From assembly GCF_001426645.1 (NCBI RefSeq), contig NZ_LMEX01000002.1, positions 142,321 to 206,320 of the forward strand: a DNA stretch of 64,000 nt, in the 5' to 3' direction. Under the pieces are notes generated by a model. It had not been told where the DNA came from and did no database searches. It was given only the letters and a program-made list of their open reading frames with translations. Positions 54,594-63,373 of the stretch are shown in pieces. The DNA comes from Rhodanobacter sp. Root480 (GTDB lineage Bacteria > Pseudomonadota > Gammaproteobacteria > Xanthomonadales > Rhodanobacteraceae). The first letter of the stretch is position 1. Each line of letters begins with the position of its first letter. The position numbers were made by a program, and so were the translations under genes.

Positions 54594-56387
54594 CTAGCTT
54601 GCCAGCCATTGAGCTTCCTTCGCATCATTCGGACGGATGACATCCTTCGTGGATGCGTCCTGCTGCATGCTTGCCCTCGCCCCCTTGATCACCGCCGGCG
54701 CCACGCCAGCCCGCTGCTTGAGCTGCTTGTCCCTGAAATACCAGTTCTTCCTGGCGCGGATCGGTTTGCAGCCTTCGTAGAAGATCAGCTCGTCGTCAGC
54801 GGGTAGCTCCTTGATTTCCTGGGGCAGGAACAGGGCGCGCTTTTCTTCGGTGTGGTTGATCGAGACCTGGTTGGTGCCGCGACCGCGGCTGGTGCTGCGG
54901 TGTTCCTTGCGGATGGTCTTGTAGCCGAGCATTTCGCTGTATTCGTTGGCGTCGCTCTGCTCGCGCGGGGCGAACACGATTTGTGCGCCGTGGTTGGTGA
55001 TGAAGTTCTGCGCGTCGTCGTCACCGTAGGCCGAGCGCAGCTGGGCGCGGCTCTGCACGATGCACAGGTCGCGCACGCCGTAGCTGGCGGAGATCGAGAT
55101 GCGCTTGGCCCAGACGTCCATCCGGCCCATGGCGGTGAATTCATCCATCAGCAGCAGCATCTGGTGTTTCAGTTCCGGCTCCTCGCCCAGTTGTTTCGTG
55201 AGATTGCCGCCGATCACCGTGCTGAAGAAGATGTTGAGCAGCTTGCTGCTTTCGTCCAGCTTGTTGGTGGGGATGATGACGTACAGCGTGGTGGGCCGTT
55301 TGCGCAGGCTGGCCACGTCGATGTCGGTGGCGTTGGTGGCGGCGGCCAGGATGGGGCTGAGGAACTGCTGCAGCGGCGCCTGCATGGTGGCGAGGACGGA
55401 GGAGAAGGTCTGTTCGGCCAGGCCGGCGAGGTTGCCGAATACGGTGCGGGTCTGGGCGCTGACGAAGGCGTAGCGCGGGTCCTTCAGGATGATCTGCAAC
55501 ATCTCCCGGGTGCCCTGGCCGTCGGCGCCGCTGGACAGGCGCAGGATGCGCTCGAAGCTGGGGAAACCTTCGTGGGTATTGGGGTGCATGTCCGGCAGGC
55601 CGCTGCGGCAGCCGTGATCCCAGCCCTCGAACAGGAACGACGCGAAGGCGGTGAAGGCGGCGCGGCTCTGTGCGGTCCAGAACGGGTCCTTGCCGGCTTC
55701 GTCCGGGTACAGGATGGCGGCGATGGTCTGGATCTCGCCGATGCGCTTGCCCGGGTCCATCCCCGCCAGCGGCGTCATCGGGTTGAAGCGATGGGTGTTG
55801 CCCGCCTCGTCGTACGGCGCCCAGACGCGGATGGCGTGGCCTTGCGCCTGGCGCCAGCCGCTGGTGGCCTTGAACAGCTCGCCCTTGAGGTCCAGCACCA
55901 CCATCGATTCCTGGTACGAGAGCAGTACCGGGATGGCGACGCTGGTGGTCTTGCCCGAGCGGGTCGGGCTGATGGTGATGACGTGCTGGGCGCCGCCCAA
56001 CCACAGGTAGCGGCCCTTGTACGAGCCGATGAGGATGCTTTGCGGGGTCTGCGTGAGCAGCCCGGCCTTTTTCAGGTCGGACAACGTGGCGAAGCGGGCA
56101 TCACCATGGAGGGAGGCGGATCGGGTCTTCAGCAGCGGAATCAGCGCACCGGCCCACGCCAGCAACGGCAGGCCGAAACCGATGGCGCCGCTGAGCTTGA
56201 TCCGGGAAGCGAAGGGCGCGAACTGCGGCAGATCCATCGCCTGCAGGTATTGCCACCAGGTGTTCCAGGCCAGCGACGTATCGCGCAGGCCGAGCAGAAG
56301 CAACACCAGCCAGTTCGAGAGAAACCATCCGCCGACCAACCCCACCAACAGCAACGCCAACACCCAACCCAGCTTGTTCCGGCTCAT
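54594..56387 (-). CDS. virD4: VirD4/TraG type IV secretion coupling ATPase
   Basis: 597 residues. Two N-terminal membrane helices (about 8-36 and 66-86) are followed by the ATPase: Walker A ISPTRSGKTTSV (about 139-150), Walker B MLLLMDEFTAMGR, and an all-alpha recognition domain. In Xanthomonas, Stenotrophomonas and Lysobacter the protein binds XVIPCD effectors and feeds them to the VirB channel. Here it directly precedes an XVIPCD effector and its lipoprotein, but no virB gene lies in the window. The ATG at MSRNKLGW was chosen; another ATG six codons upstream is possible. Confidence 0.93.
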   Translation of the reverse strand: MSRNKLGWVLALLLVGLVGGWFLSNWLVLLLLGLRDTSLAWNTWWQYLQAMDLPQFAPFASRIKLSGAIGFGLPLLAWAGALIPLLKTRSASLHGDARFATLSDLKKAGLLTQTPQSILIGSYKGRYLWLGGAQHVITISPTRSGKTTSVAIPVLLSYQESMVVLDLKGELFKATSGWRQAQGHAIRVWAPYDEAGNTHRFNPMTPLAGMDPGKRIGEIQTIAAILYPDEAGKDPFWTAQSRAAFTAFASFLFEGWDHGCRSGLPDMHPNTHEGFPSFERILRLSSGADGQGTREMLQIILKDPRYAFVSAQTRTVFGNLAGLAEQTFSSVLATMQAPLQQFLSPILAAATNATDIDVASLRKRPTTLYVIIPTNKLDESSKLLNIFFSTVIGGNLTKQLGEEPELKHQMLLLMDEFTAMGRMDVWAKRISISASYGVRDLCIVQSRAQLRSAYGDDDAQNFITNHGAQIVFAPREQSDANEYSEMLGYKTIRKEHRSTSRGRGTNQVSINHTEEKRALFLPQEIKELPADDELIFYEGCKPIRARKNWYFRDKQLKQRAGVAPAVIKGARASMQQDASTKDVIRPNDAKEAQWLAS

Positions 56388-56517
56388 CCCTGGCCTCCCC
56401 CGCATGTGGATTTTCGATGCTGGTGGAACCGCTTCCGTCGTGTCAATGCGTCGATAGCGCCTCACGCTGTCGGCGTTGGATGAAGCTTCGCGTAGTGACG
56501 ATCAGGTCCGGGAATCC

Positions 56518-56859
56518 TCAATCCCCCGGCATGCCCCACAGCGCCCGGTCCAGGTCGCCATCCAGGCCGAAACGGGACAGCGGCACGCGGCCGCCTTTTA
56601 CCTCGACGCCCTCGGCACGCAACCGCTGGCACTGCTCGCGGAAGCCATCGCTGTCGCGCGGCAGCGCGATCTGGCCGCTGGCGCGAAGCACGCGGTACCA
56701 CGGCAGCTCCAGTCCGTCCGGCGTGTCACCCAGCAGCTTGCCCACCAGCCGCGCCCGCCCCGGCAGCCCGGCGCGGGCCGCGATGGCGCCATAACTGGCC
56801 ACGCGGCCGGGCGGAATGGCGGCGATCGCGGCATAGATGCGGCGGGCGGCATCGCTCAT
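56518..56859 (-). CDS. alkyltransferase-like (ATL) DNA-lesion-recognition protein
   Basis: 113 residues. It has the MGMT fold opening (ARRIYAAIAAIPPGRVASYGAIAARAGLPGRAR) and the active-site region ELPWYRVLRASGQIALP, where the methyl-acceptor cysteine of PCHRV is replaced by Trp54. ATL proteins bind O6-alkylguanine without repairing it and direct the lesion to nucleotide excision repair. It stands alone next to the virD4 block. Confidence 0.9.
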   Translation of the reverse strand: MSDAARRIYAAIAAIPPGRVASYGAIAARAGLPGRARLVGKLLGDTPDGLELPWYRVLRASGQIALPRDSDGFREQCQRLRAEGVEVKGGRVPLSRFGLDGDLDRALWGMPGD

Positions 56860-56927
56860 GGTTCACAAGACGCAAGCGGGGGGACGTGGCAGAGTACCAG
56901 TGTTCGCTCGCCACCCCGGAAGCCTCC

Positions 56928-57332
56928 ATGCGCCATTTCGAAGCCGTGCGTTCGCATATCGGCAGCCACTACGCGCTGCGCCACAACGATCCCTACCTGA
57001 TCAGTTTCGACCTGGGGCTGGCGAAGGATCGTTACCAGGGCATCTACCTGGCGGAGCTGGAAGGCGAGGACGGTCGCCGCTACCTGCGTATTTCCACCCC
57101 GGTGGGGCCGCTGGCGGGTATCGATCCCAACCGCTGCCTGCGCTTCAACTGGCTGCAGCGCACGGGGTTTCTTGCGGTCACCGACCTGGACGGCTCGCCC
57201 TACCTGCATCTGTGCGAAAACCGCCCGTACGAGACGCTGGACGAAGGCGAGCTGCAACGGCTGATCAGCGAACTGGGCTCGCTGGGCGACGAACTGGAGC
57301 AGGTGATCGCCGCCGACAGCGATTCGCTGTAA
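56928..57332 (+). CDS. conserved-looking protein of unknown function
   Basis: 134 residues, soluble, no signal peptide or membrane segment. It alternates beta strands with acidic loops (LISFDLGLAKDRYQGIYLAELEGEDGRRYLRISTP) and ends with an acidic helix (DEGELQRLISELGSLGDELEQVIAADSDSL). The overall shape is like CesT/YbjN-type secretion-chaperone folds, but I cannot name a family. The ATG was preferred to a GTG 14 codons earlier. It sits between the ATL gene and the convergent phosphate transporter. Confidence 0.75.
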   Translation: MRHFEAVRSHIGSHYALRHNDPYLISFDLGLAKDRYQGIYLAELEGEDGRRYLRISTPVGPLAGIDPNRCLRFNWLQRTGFLAVTDLDGSPYLHLCENRPYETLDEGELQRLISELGSLGDELEQVIAADSDSL

Positions 57333-57338
57333 CGAACG

Positions 57339-58451
57339 TCAGGACAGTGCGTGGGCTACCAGCACCAGGCCGTACGCCAGCAACGCGGTGATCGGCAGGG
57401 TCAGGATCCACGCCCAGACCATCCGCTCCACCACCGACCAGCGGATCGCATTGAAGCGCTTGGCCGCGCCCACGCCCATGATCGAGGCCGACACGTTGTG
57501 CGTGGTCGACACCGGGATGCCGAAGGCCGAGGCCACGAAAATCACGAAAGCCGAGCCGGTTTCCGCGGCAAAACCATTGATCGGATGCAGCTTGACCATC
57601 TTGTGGCCCAGCGTCTTGATGATGCGCCAGCCACCGCCGGCGGTGCCCGCGGCCATGGTCAGGGCGGAGACCACTTTCACCCAGACGGGAATCGCGAAAC
57701 CGCCGGCGGGATCACCGTCGATGCGCAGGAAATCCAGCCATTCAGGCAGGTGATCGAACTGGTGCGCGGCGGTGGCGCCGGCCAGGGCCAACGCGATGAT
57801 GCCCATGCTTTTCTGGGCGTCGTTCATGCCGTGCGCCACGCCCATGGCGCTGGCCGACACGATCTGCGCCTTGCCGAAGAACGAGTTCACGAACGGTGTG
57901 CGGCCAAACCGGCGCAGCCAGCCCTGCCGGTTGGCGAACCAGGCCAGCAACGCGTACAGCCCGCCCATCAACGCGAAGCTGAGGATGAAACCGGCCAGGG
58001 GCGAATAGACCATCGGCAGAATGACCTTGGGAATCACGCCTTCGCCTCGCGCAAAGCCGTTCTGCGCCCAGATCACCGCTGAAAAATTGTTGTCTGCCGC
58101 CGCCAGCGCCGCACCCACCAGCGAGCCGACCAGCGCATGGCTGGAGCTGGAGGGAAGGCCCAGCCACCAGGTGATGAGGTTCCAGATGATCGCCGACAGC
58201 AATGCGCAGATCAGGATCTGCGAACTCATCTCCAGCACGCCGGCGTTGATCAGGCCCGAGGCGATGGTGGCGGCCACCGCCGTGCCCATCAGCGCGCCGA
58301 TCAGGTTGGTGCCGGCCGCCAGCAACACGGCTTGCCCCGGCGTCAGCACCTTGGTCGCCACCACGGTGGCGATCGAGTTGGCGGTGTCGTGAAAACCGTT
58401 GATGTAGGTGAAGACCAGCGCGATCACCACCACCGCGATCACCAGGGTCAT
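57339..58451 (-). CDS. pit: PiT-family inorganic phosphate transporter
   Basis: 370 residues, about ten membrane helices. The duplicated family signature is present: FTYINGFHDTANSIATVVATKVLTPGQAV near the N terminus and GVAHGMNDAQKSMGIIAL plus PVSTTHNVSASIMGVG in the second half. It is a low-affinity, proton-linked metal-phosphate symporter. The DUF47 gene lies 85 bases upstream on the same strand, the normal partner in a pit operon. Confidence 0.95.
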   Translation of the reverse strand: MTLVIAVVVIALVFTYINGFHDTANSIATVVATKVLTPGQAVLLAAGTNLIGALMGTAVAATIASGLINAGVLEMSSQILICALLSAIIWNLITWWLGLPSSSSHALVGSLVGAALAAADNNFSAVIWAQNGFARGEGVIPKVILPMVYSPLAGFILSFALMGGLYALLAWFANRQGWLRRFGRTPFVNSFFGKAQIVSASAMGVAHGMNDAQKSMGIIALALAGATAAHQFDHLPEWLDFLRIDGDPAGGFAIPVWVKVVSALTMAAGTAGGGWRIIKTLGHKMVKLHPINGFAAETGSAFVIFVASAFGIPVSTTHNVSASIMGVGAAKRFNAIRWSVVERMVWAWILTLPITALLAYGLVLVAHALS

Positions 58452-58536
58452 GGCCGGTATCCGGTGTGAAGCGGGCAAGTGGTCGTCGCGGTCGCGCGCC
58501 GGCGGAAGAACAAGGCAAGGGACACGGCGAAAGCCC

Positions 58537-59166
58537 TCAGGAGTTCTTCAGCACGATCGAATAGACGATGTTGCCCACGTCGCGGCATTTGTCGATCGCC
58601 TTCTCGATCAGCTCGAACAGGTCCTTGGCCAGCACCGCGCGCATCACGTCGCCGCCCTCCACATACAACGTGCGGTACGGCGCCAGCAGCATGCGGTCGC
58701 CTTCCGACTCCAGCGCCTGCAGGCGATCCTGCAGTTTTTTCACCGGGTCGATGCGCAGGCCGCGGCGCAGCTCGCCGATCATCTCCACCACCACGGCGCT
58801 GGAGCGCTCCAGCACCAGCGCGCGCTGGGCGAAATCCACGCCGTCGAGGCGATCGGCCACGATCTCGAAGCGTTCGGCGAATTTCTCCACCGTCTTGGGA
58901 ATCTTGTACAGCGCCGAGTTCAGCGCCTCGATGTCCTCGCGATCCAGCGCGGTGACGAAGGTGTTCACCAGTCCCTCGCTGATCTGCGCGGCCAGCTCCT
59001 TTTCGCGGGCACGGGTGGCGGTGAAGCCGGCCATCACCGAGCCTTTGCCGGGGTTGGTGAGCAAATCGTGCAGGGCCTTGGCACTTTCATGGGCGGCGCC
59101 GGCGCTCTGTTCGAGCAAGCCGTAGAATTTGTCGCCTTTTCCGAAAATCGTCTGCAGTGAAAACAT
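58537..59166 (-). CDS. DUF47 (PhoU-like) phosphate transport accessory protein
   Basis: 209 residues, all helical, opening MFSLQTIFGKGDKFYGLLEQSA, with the conserved acid patches EKFAERFEIVADRLDG and EKAIDKCRDVGNIVYSIVLKNS. DUF47 proteins resemble PhoU and support or gate PiT transporters. It leads the two-gene phosphate operon. Confidence 0.93.
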   Translation of the reverse strand: MFSLQTIFGKGDKFYGLLEQSAGAAHESAKALHDLLTNPGKGSVMAGFTATRAREKELAAQISEGLVNTFVTALDREDIEALNSALYKIPKTVEKFAERFEIVADRLDGVDFAQRALVLERSSAVVVEMIGELRRGLRIDPVKKLQDRLQALESEGDRMLLAPYRTLYVEGGDVMRAVLAKDLFELIEKAIDKCRDVGNIVYSIVLKNS

Positions 59167-59302
59167 GCGGCCTTGCCTGGAGGAAGCGGAATAGTGGAAT
59201 GTTACAGGACACACGCCCCGTACGGTTACGCCCGCAAAAGGTGAACTGCGGGCCTCGCTGCCCTTACACTGCCCCCATGCCTCCGCCCCCAACCCCGCCG
59301 CG

Positions 59303-60622
59303 ATGCTGATCGAAATCGCGCTCGTCTTCGTGCTGGCACTCTGCAACGGCTTCTTCGCGCTGTCGGAGATGGCGCTGGTCGTCTCCCGCAAGGGCCGCTT
59401 CAAGCAGATGGCGAAAACCAGCCGCGGCGCCGCCCTGGCGCTGCGCCACGCCGAATCGCCGGAGCACTTCCTGTCGACCGTGCAGGTGGGCATCACCCTG
59501 GTGATGCTGATCACCGGCGCCGTGGCCGGCGATGCACTGGGCGCCCACATCGCCAACGCACTGCGCGGCGACAACGTGGCATGGCTCCTCCCCTATGCCC
59601 GCATCATCGGCATCGTGTTGGGTTTCGTGCTGATCTCGTTCATCCAGATCGTCATCGGTGAACTGGTGCCCAAGCGGCTGGCGCTGGCGGCGCCGGAGAA
59701 AGTCTCCGTCATCGTGGCGTTCCCGATGCTGCTGCTGTCGCGCCTCACGGCGCCTTTCGTGTGGTTGCTGAACATCTCCAGCAATCTGCTGCTGCGGATG
59801 CTGCGGATCAACCAGCAGGGCCGCGGCGTGGTTACCGAGGAGGAGATTCGCCTGCTGGTGGCCGAAAGCGCCGAGCAGGGCGTGCTGGACGCCGACGAAC
59901 ACAACATGGTCAACCGCGTGCTGCGGCTGGGCGACCGCACGGTGGACAGCGTGATGACCCCGCGCATGCGCATCGCCTGGCTGGATATCGCCGGCACCCG
60001 CGAGGAAAACGTGGAAGTGCTGCGCCAGACGCCCTACTCGCGCTACCCGGTATACCGCGGTGACGAGAGTGAGGTGGTGGGCGTGGTCGAGGTCAAGCGC
60101 CTGCTGTACAGCTTCGCCCAGGGCCGCCCGGAGTTGTTCAGCCACCTGTCCAAACCGCTGTTCGTGCCCGCCACGGCCCGCGCGCTGGATCTGCTGGAGG
60201 AATTCCGCGACGCCGAGACGCCGCTGGCCTTGGTGGTGGACGAATACGGCGACATCGAGGGCGTGGTCACCGTCAACGACCTGCTGGCAGCCGTGGTCGG
60301 CGCCAGCCAGATCGGCCACGGCGGCAGCGATGACCACTCGCCGATCGTGCAGCGTGAAGACGGCAGCTGGCTGATCGACGGCAGCCTGCCCACCGACGAC
60401 CTGCGCGAACTGCTGCAACTGAACCATCTGCCCGGCGAAGACGAACACGACTTCCGCACCGCCGCCGGCATGGTGATGGCTGCACTGGGCCACATCCCGC
60501 AAACCGGCGAAACCTTCACCTGGCACGGCATCCGCGTCGAGGTGGTGGACCTGGACGGCGCGCGGATCGACAAGCTGCTGGTGACGCTGGAGCCGACGTT
60601 CGAGGCGTCGGAGGACGAGTAG
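59303..60622 (+). CDS. CNNM/CBS-domain transporter of the CorC/HlyC (hemolysin-like) family
   Basis: 439 residues. A DUF21/CNNM membrane domain (1-190; LCNGFFALSEMALVVSRKGRF, QVGITLVMLITGAVAG, ELVPKRLAL) is followed by two CBS motifs (VDSVMTPRMRIAWLDI, LALVVDEYGDIEGVVTVNDLL) and a C-terminal CorC_HlyC domain (VQREDGSWLIDGSLPTDDL). Such proteins export magnesium or other divalent cations; toxin activity is not implied by the old hemolysin name. Confidence 0.93.
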   Translation: MLIEIALVFVLALCNGFFALSEMALVVSRKGRFKQMAKTSRGAALALRHAESPEHFLSTVQVGITLVMLITGAVAGDALGAHIANALRGDNVAWLLPYARIIGIVLGFVLISFIQIVIGELVPKRLALAAPEKVSVIVAFPMLLLSRLTAPFVWLLNISSNLLLRMLRINQQGRGVVTEEEIRLLVAESAEQGVLDADEHNMVNRVLRLGDRTVDSVMTPRMRIAWLDIAGTREENVEVLRQTPYSRYPVYRGDESEVVGVVEVKRLLYSFAQGRPELFSHLSKPLFVPATARALDLLEEFRDAETPLALVVDEYGDIEGVVTVNDLLAAVVGASQIGHGGSDDHSPIVQREDGSWLIDGSLPTDDLRELLQLNHLPGEDEHDFRTAAGMVMAALGHIPQTGETFTWHGIRVEVVDLDGARIDKLLVTLEPTFEASEDE

Positions 60623-60645
60623 GTCAGGAGCTGCCCCCATCCGCC

Positions 60646-60690
60646 CTGCCGGGCACCCTCCCCCGCGAAGCGGGGGAGGGTGCCCGGCAG
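60646..60690 (+). terminator. perfect 21-bp hairpin after the CNNM gene
   Basis: CTGCCGGGCACCCTCCCCCG at 60646-60665 continues to a 21-base arm that is exactly complementary to 60670-60690, with only GAA as the loop. It lies 24 bases after the stop codon. No T-run follows, so it may be a repeat acting as a barrier to RNA decay rather than a classical terminator. A second hairpin (60713-60722/60727-60736, CCTTCTCCCG) and a small one (60825-60841) share the 225-base gap, which contains no gene. Confidence 0.65.
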
Positions 60691-60847
60691 TTTCGAGGAG
60701 GCCCGATGACTTCCTTCTCCCGCTCGCGGGAGAAGGTGCCCACTGCGAAGGCAGGATGCCGCCGAAGCGAACGGCGAAGCCGGCCCGTAGGACGTGCCGC
60801 AGGAGCGGCACGTAAAGGCGGAAGAGGGCGCTTTTCGCCCTAGCCGC

Positions 60848-61612
60848 TCAGCCCTTCTTCACCCCGGCCAGCCCCGCCATCCGCTGCGCATCGGCCAATA
60901 TCCCGTGCAGCATGCGCAGTTCGCGTTCATCCATCTGAGCGCGCTGGAACAGCTTGCGCAGCCGCAGCATGATCGTGGTCGGCGTGCGGCCCTTGTGGAA
61001 ATCGATGTCGTCCAGCGTCCGCGACAGATGGTCGTAGAACTGTTCCATCTGTATCGCGTCGGCGGGCGGTTCGTCATGCACGGGCGGCGGTGGCGCCGGC
61101 GTTTCCTGCAGCATGGCGATGCGCAGCTCGTAGGCCATCACCTGGACCGCCTGCGACAGGTTGAGCGAGCTGAAATCATCCACGCTGGGAATGCGCACCA
61201 TCGCGTGGCAATGCGCCAGCTCCTCGTTTTCCAGCCCGGTGCGCTCGTTGCCGAACACCATGGCCACCTGCTCGCCGCGTGCAGCGGCGGCAAGTGCCTG
61301 CGCGGCGGCCTCGCGCGGCGAGATTTCCGGCAGGTTCACCCCGCGCCTGCGCGCGGACAAACCCAGTGCCAGGTTGCTGCCGGCCAGGCCATCGACCAGG
61401 GTGCGGTGGATGCCGGCGGCATCCAGCACCGCGTCGGCGCCCGCGGCCAGCGCGGTGGCGTCCGGGTCGGGAAAGCGCGCGGGCAGCACCAGATCCAGTC
61501 GCTCGAAACCCATCGTGCGGATCGCCCGCGCAGCACTGCCGATATTGCCCGGGTGCGAAGTGCGCACGAGCACGAAGCGCAGGCGGGCGGCGAGGTCGAG
61601 GGTATCGGTCAT
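60848..61612 (-). CDS. trmJ: tRNA (cytidine/uridine-2'-O-)-methyltransferase TrmJ
   Basis: 254 residues of the SPOUT fold. N-terminal RFVLVRTSHPGNIGSAARAIRTMGF, central ALVFGNERTGL-like VAMVFGNERTGLENEEL and IPSVDDFSSLNLSQAVQVMAYEL are the SAM-knot motifs; the C-terminal helical extension (FQRAQMDERELRMLHGILADAQRM) is TrmJ-specific. It methylates the ribose at tRNA position 32. It is divergent from suhB, the same arrangement as in E. coli. Confidence 0.95.
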   Translation of the reverse strand: MTDTLDLAARLRFVLVRTSHPGNIGSAARAIRTMGFERLDLVLPARFPDPDATALAAGADAVLDAAGIHRTLVDGLAGSNLALGLSARRRGVNLPEISPREAAAQALAAAARGEQVAMVFGNERTGLENEELAHCHAMVRIPSVDDFSSLNLSQAVQVMAYELRIAMLQETPAPPPPVHDEPPADAIQMEQFYDHLSRTLDDIDFHKGRTPTTIMLRLRKLFQRAQMDERELRMLHGILADAQRMAGLAGVKKG

Positions 61613-61794
61613 GGGGTGTGGGCGGTGAAAGAAAGCCTGCAAGCATAGTGCGAAGCCCGACACGGCACGAATGCGGAGGGCCGACGCCAGCCTTCCGTCT
61701 TCGATGCACCGGGCGCCCTCGCCCGCCGCTGCCCCATCGCGCCTCTGCTAGAATGCGCGGTCGCAACCCCGCTCTCTTCCAAAGTCGAAACCCC

Positions 61795-62598
61795 ATGGCC
61801 CGACCCCACGTCACGATCGCGGCGCGCGCCGCGCGTTCCGCAGGCAACATCATCCTGCGCTACATGAACCGCATCGACGGCCTCAACGTCGTCGAGAAGC
61901 AGCAGCTGGATTTCGTCTCCGAGGTCGACAAGCTGGCCGAGGCGGAGATCATCAAGGAACTGCGCCGCGCCTATCCCGACCACGCGATCCTGGCCGAGGA
62001 AAGCGGCGCCATCGGCAAGGGTCCGCTTACCTGGGTAATCGACCCGCTGGACGGCACCCACAACTACCTGCGCGGCATCCCGCACTTCAGCGTGTCGATC
62101 GCGCTGCTGGAAAAGGGTGTGCCGATCCACGCCGTGGTGTTCGACCCGCTGCGCGACGAGCTGTACACCGCCAGCAAGGGCGACGGCGCCTACCTCAACG
62201 ACCGCCGCATGCGCGTGGGCAAGCGCGAGAACCTGGGCGGCGCGATGATCGCCACCGGCTTCCCGTTCCGCCAGCGCCAGCATCTGGTGCCGCAACTGGA
62301 CATGACCCGCGCCATCCTGGGCCAGGCCGAGGACATCCGTCGCTCCGGCTCCGCCGCGCTGGACCTGGCCTACGTTGCCGCCGGCCGCTACGACGGCTTT
62401 TTCGAGATCGGCCTGAAACCCTGGGACATGGCCGCCGGCGTGCTGCTGGTGCACGAGGCGGGCGGACGCTACTGCGACTTCGCTGGCCGCGACGGCATCC
62501 CCGCCAGCGGCAACATCATCGCCGGCAACCTGCACGTGGCCAAGGCGATGGTGGACGCGATCGGACAACAGGCGACGCCGGAACTGCTCAAGGCCTGA
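61795..62598 (+). CDS. suhB: inositol-1-monophosphatase SuhB
   Basis: 267 residues. Metal-binding motifs are AILAEESGAIGKG (Glu68/Glu69), WVIDPLDGTHNYLRG (Asp83, Asp86) and KPWDMAAGVLLVHEAGG. Besides inositol phosphate hydrolysis, SuhB joins the NusA antitermination complex on rRNA operons in E. coli. The ATG at MARPHVTIAARAAR was chosen by family length. A canonical terminator follows. Confidence 0.95.
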   Translation: MARPHVTIAARAARSAGNIILRYMNRIDGLNVVEKQQLDFVSEVDKLAEAEIIKELRRAYPDHAILAEESGAIGKGPLTWVIDPLDGTHNYLRGIPHFSVSIALLEKGVPIHAVVFDPLRDELYTASKGDGAYLNDRRMRVGKRENLGGAMIATGFPFRQRQHLVPQLDMTRAILGQAEDIRRSGSAALDLAYVAAGRYDGFFEIGLKPWDMAAGVLLVHEAGGRYCDFAGRDGIPASGNIIAGNLHVAKAMVDAIGQQATPELLKA

Positions 62599-62620
62599 GC
62601 CACGTTTCATCGACACATCG

Positions 62621-62645
62621 AAGGCGCCGCAAGGCGCCTTTTTTG
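62621..62645 (+). terminator. rho-independent terminator of suhB
   Basis: AAGGCGCC (62621-62628), loop GCAA, GGCGCCTT (62633-62640) and a T-run reaching 62644. It starts 23 bases after the suhB stop. Confidence 0.92.
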
Positions 62646-62671
62646 TGCGGATTCGTCCGCAGGGTTTGCGC

Positions 62672-63373
62672 CTACGGTTCGGCGGCGTCGCGCAGGAAAT
62701 CGCGCAGGAACGGCACGGTGATCCGTCGCTGCGCGGCCAGTGAGGCCTGGTCGAGTTTGTCCAGCAGGTCGAGCAAAGCGCCCAGGTCGCGGGCGTAGCG
62801 GGAGAACAGCCAGTCCAGCACCGCGTCGTCCAGCTGGATACCACGCAGCACGGCCTGGCTTTTCAGCACCTCGCGGCGATCCGCGTCGTCCAGCGGTTTC
62901 AGCGTGAACCGGGTGCAGGCGCCCAGGCGCGAGCGTAGATCGGGCAGGCCCAAGGCCAGTTGCGCCACGCCGGCTTCCGCGGCGAACAGCAGGGCACCGC
63001 CCTCGGAGCGGGTACGGTTGTAGAGGTCGAACAGGGCGTGCTCGGCATCGCGATCGCCGGCGATGGCCTGCAGGCCATCCAGCGCCAGCAGTTCGCTGCC
63101 GGCGACACCACGCAGGGCGGCGGCGCGGTCGACCTGGCTGGTCAGCGGCAGGTATTGCACGGTACGCCCGAGCGCGCTGGCGGCATGGCAGGCGGCGATC
63201 AGCAGATGGCTCTTGCCGCTGCCGGTCGGGCCGCCCAGATAAACCCACGGTGCGCCGGGCTGGCGCGCCAGCGCCTCCACCGCGGCCAGCGCGGCCGCGT
63301 TGGTACCGGCATGGAAATGCTCGAAACGCTGGCGCCGCGGCCAGCGCAGCGCCAGCGGCAACTGCGGAATCAT
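62672..63373 (-). CDS. hda: Hda, DnaA regulatory inactivator
   Basis: 233 residues, a short AAA+ protein homologous to DnaA domain III. The clamp-binding motif is at the N terminus (QLPLALRW), the Walker A is YLGGPTGSGKSHLLIAA, and the arginine-finger region is LRSRLGACTRFTLKPL. With the beta clamp it stimulates DnaA-ATP hydrolysis and prevents over-initiation. It overlaps the upstream permease by four bases. Confidence 0.94.
   Translation of the reverse strand: MIPQLPLALRWPRRQRFEHFHAGTNAAALAAVEALARQPGAPWVYLGGPTGSGKSHLLIAACHAASALGRTVQYLPLTSQVDRAAALRGVAGSELLALDGLQAIAGDRDAEHALFDLYNRTRSEGGALLFAAEAGVAQLALGLPDLRSRLGACTRFTLKPLDDADRREVLKSQAVLRGIQLDDAVLDWLFSRYARDLGALLDLLDKLDQASLAAQRRITVPFLRDFLRDAAEP

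Noticed and set aside
54852..56483. A 543-residue plus-strand frame over virD4.
   Set aside because: It is antisense to a gene with intact Walker motifs and has no signal of its own.
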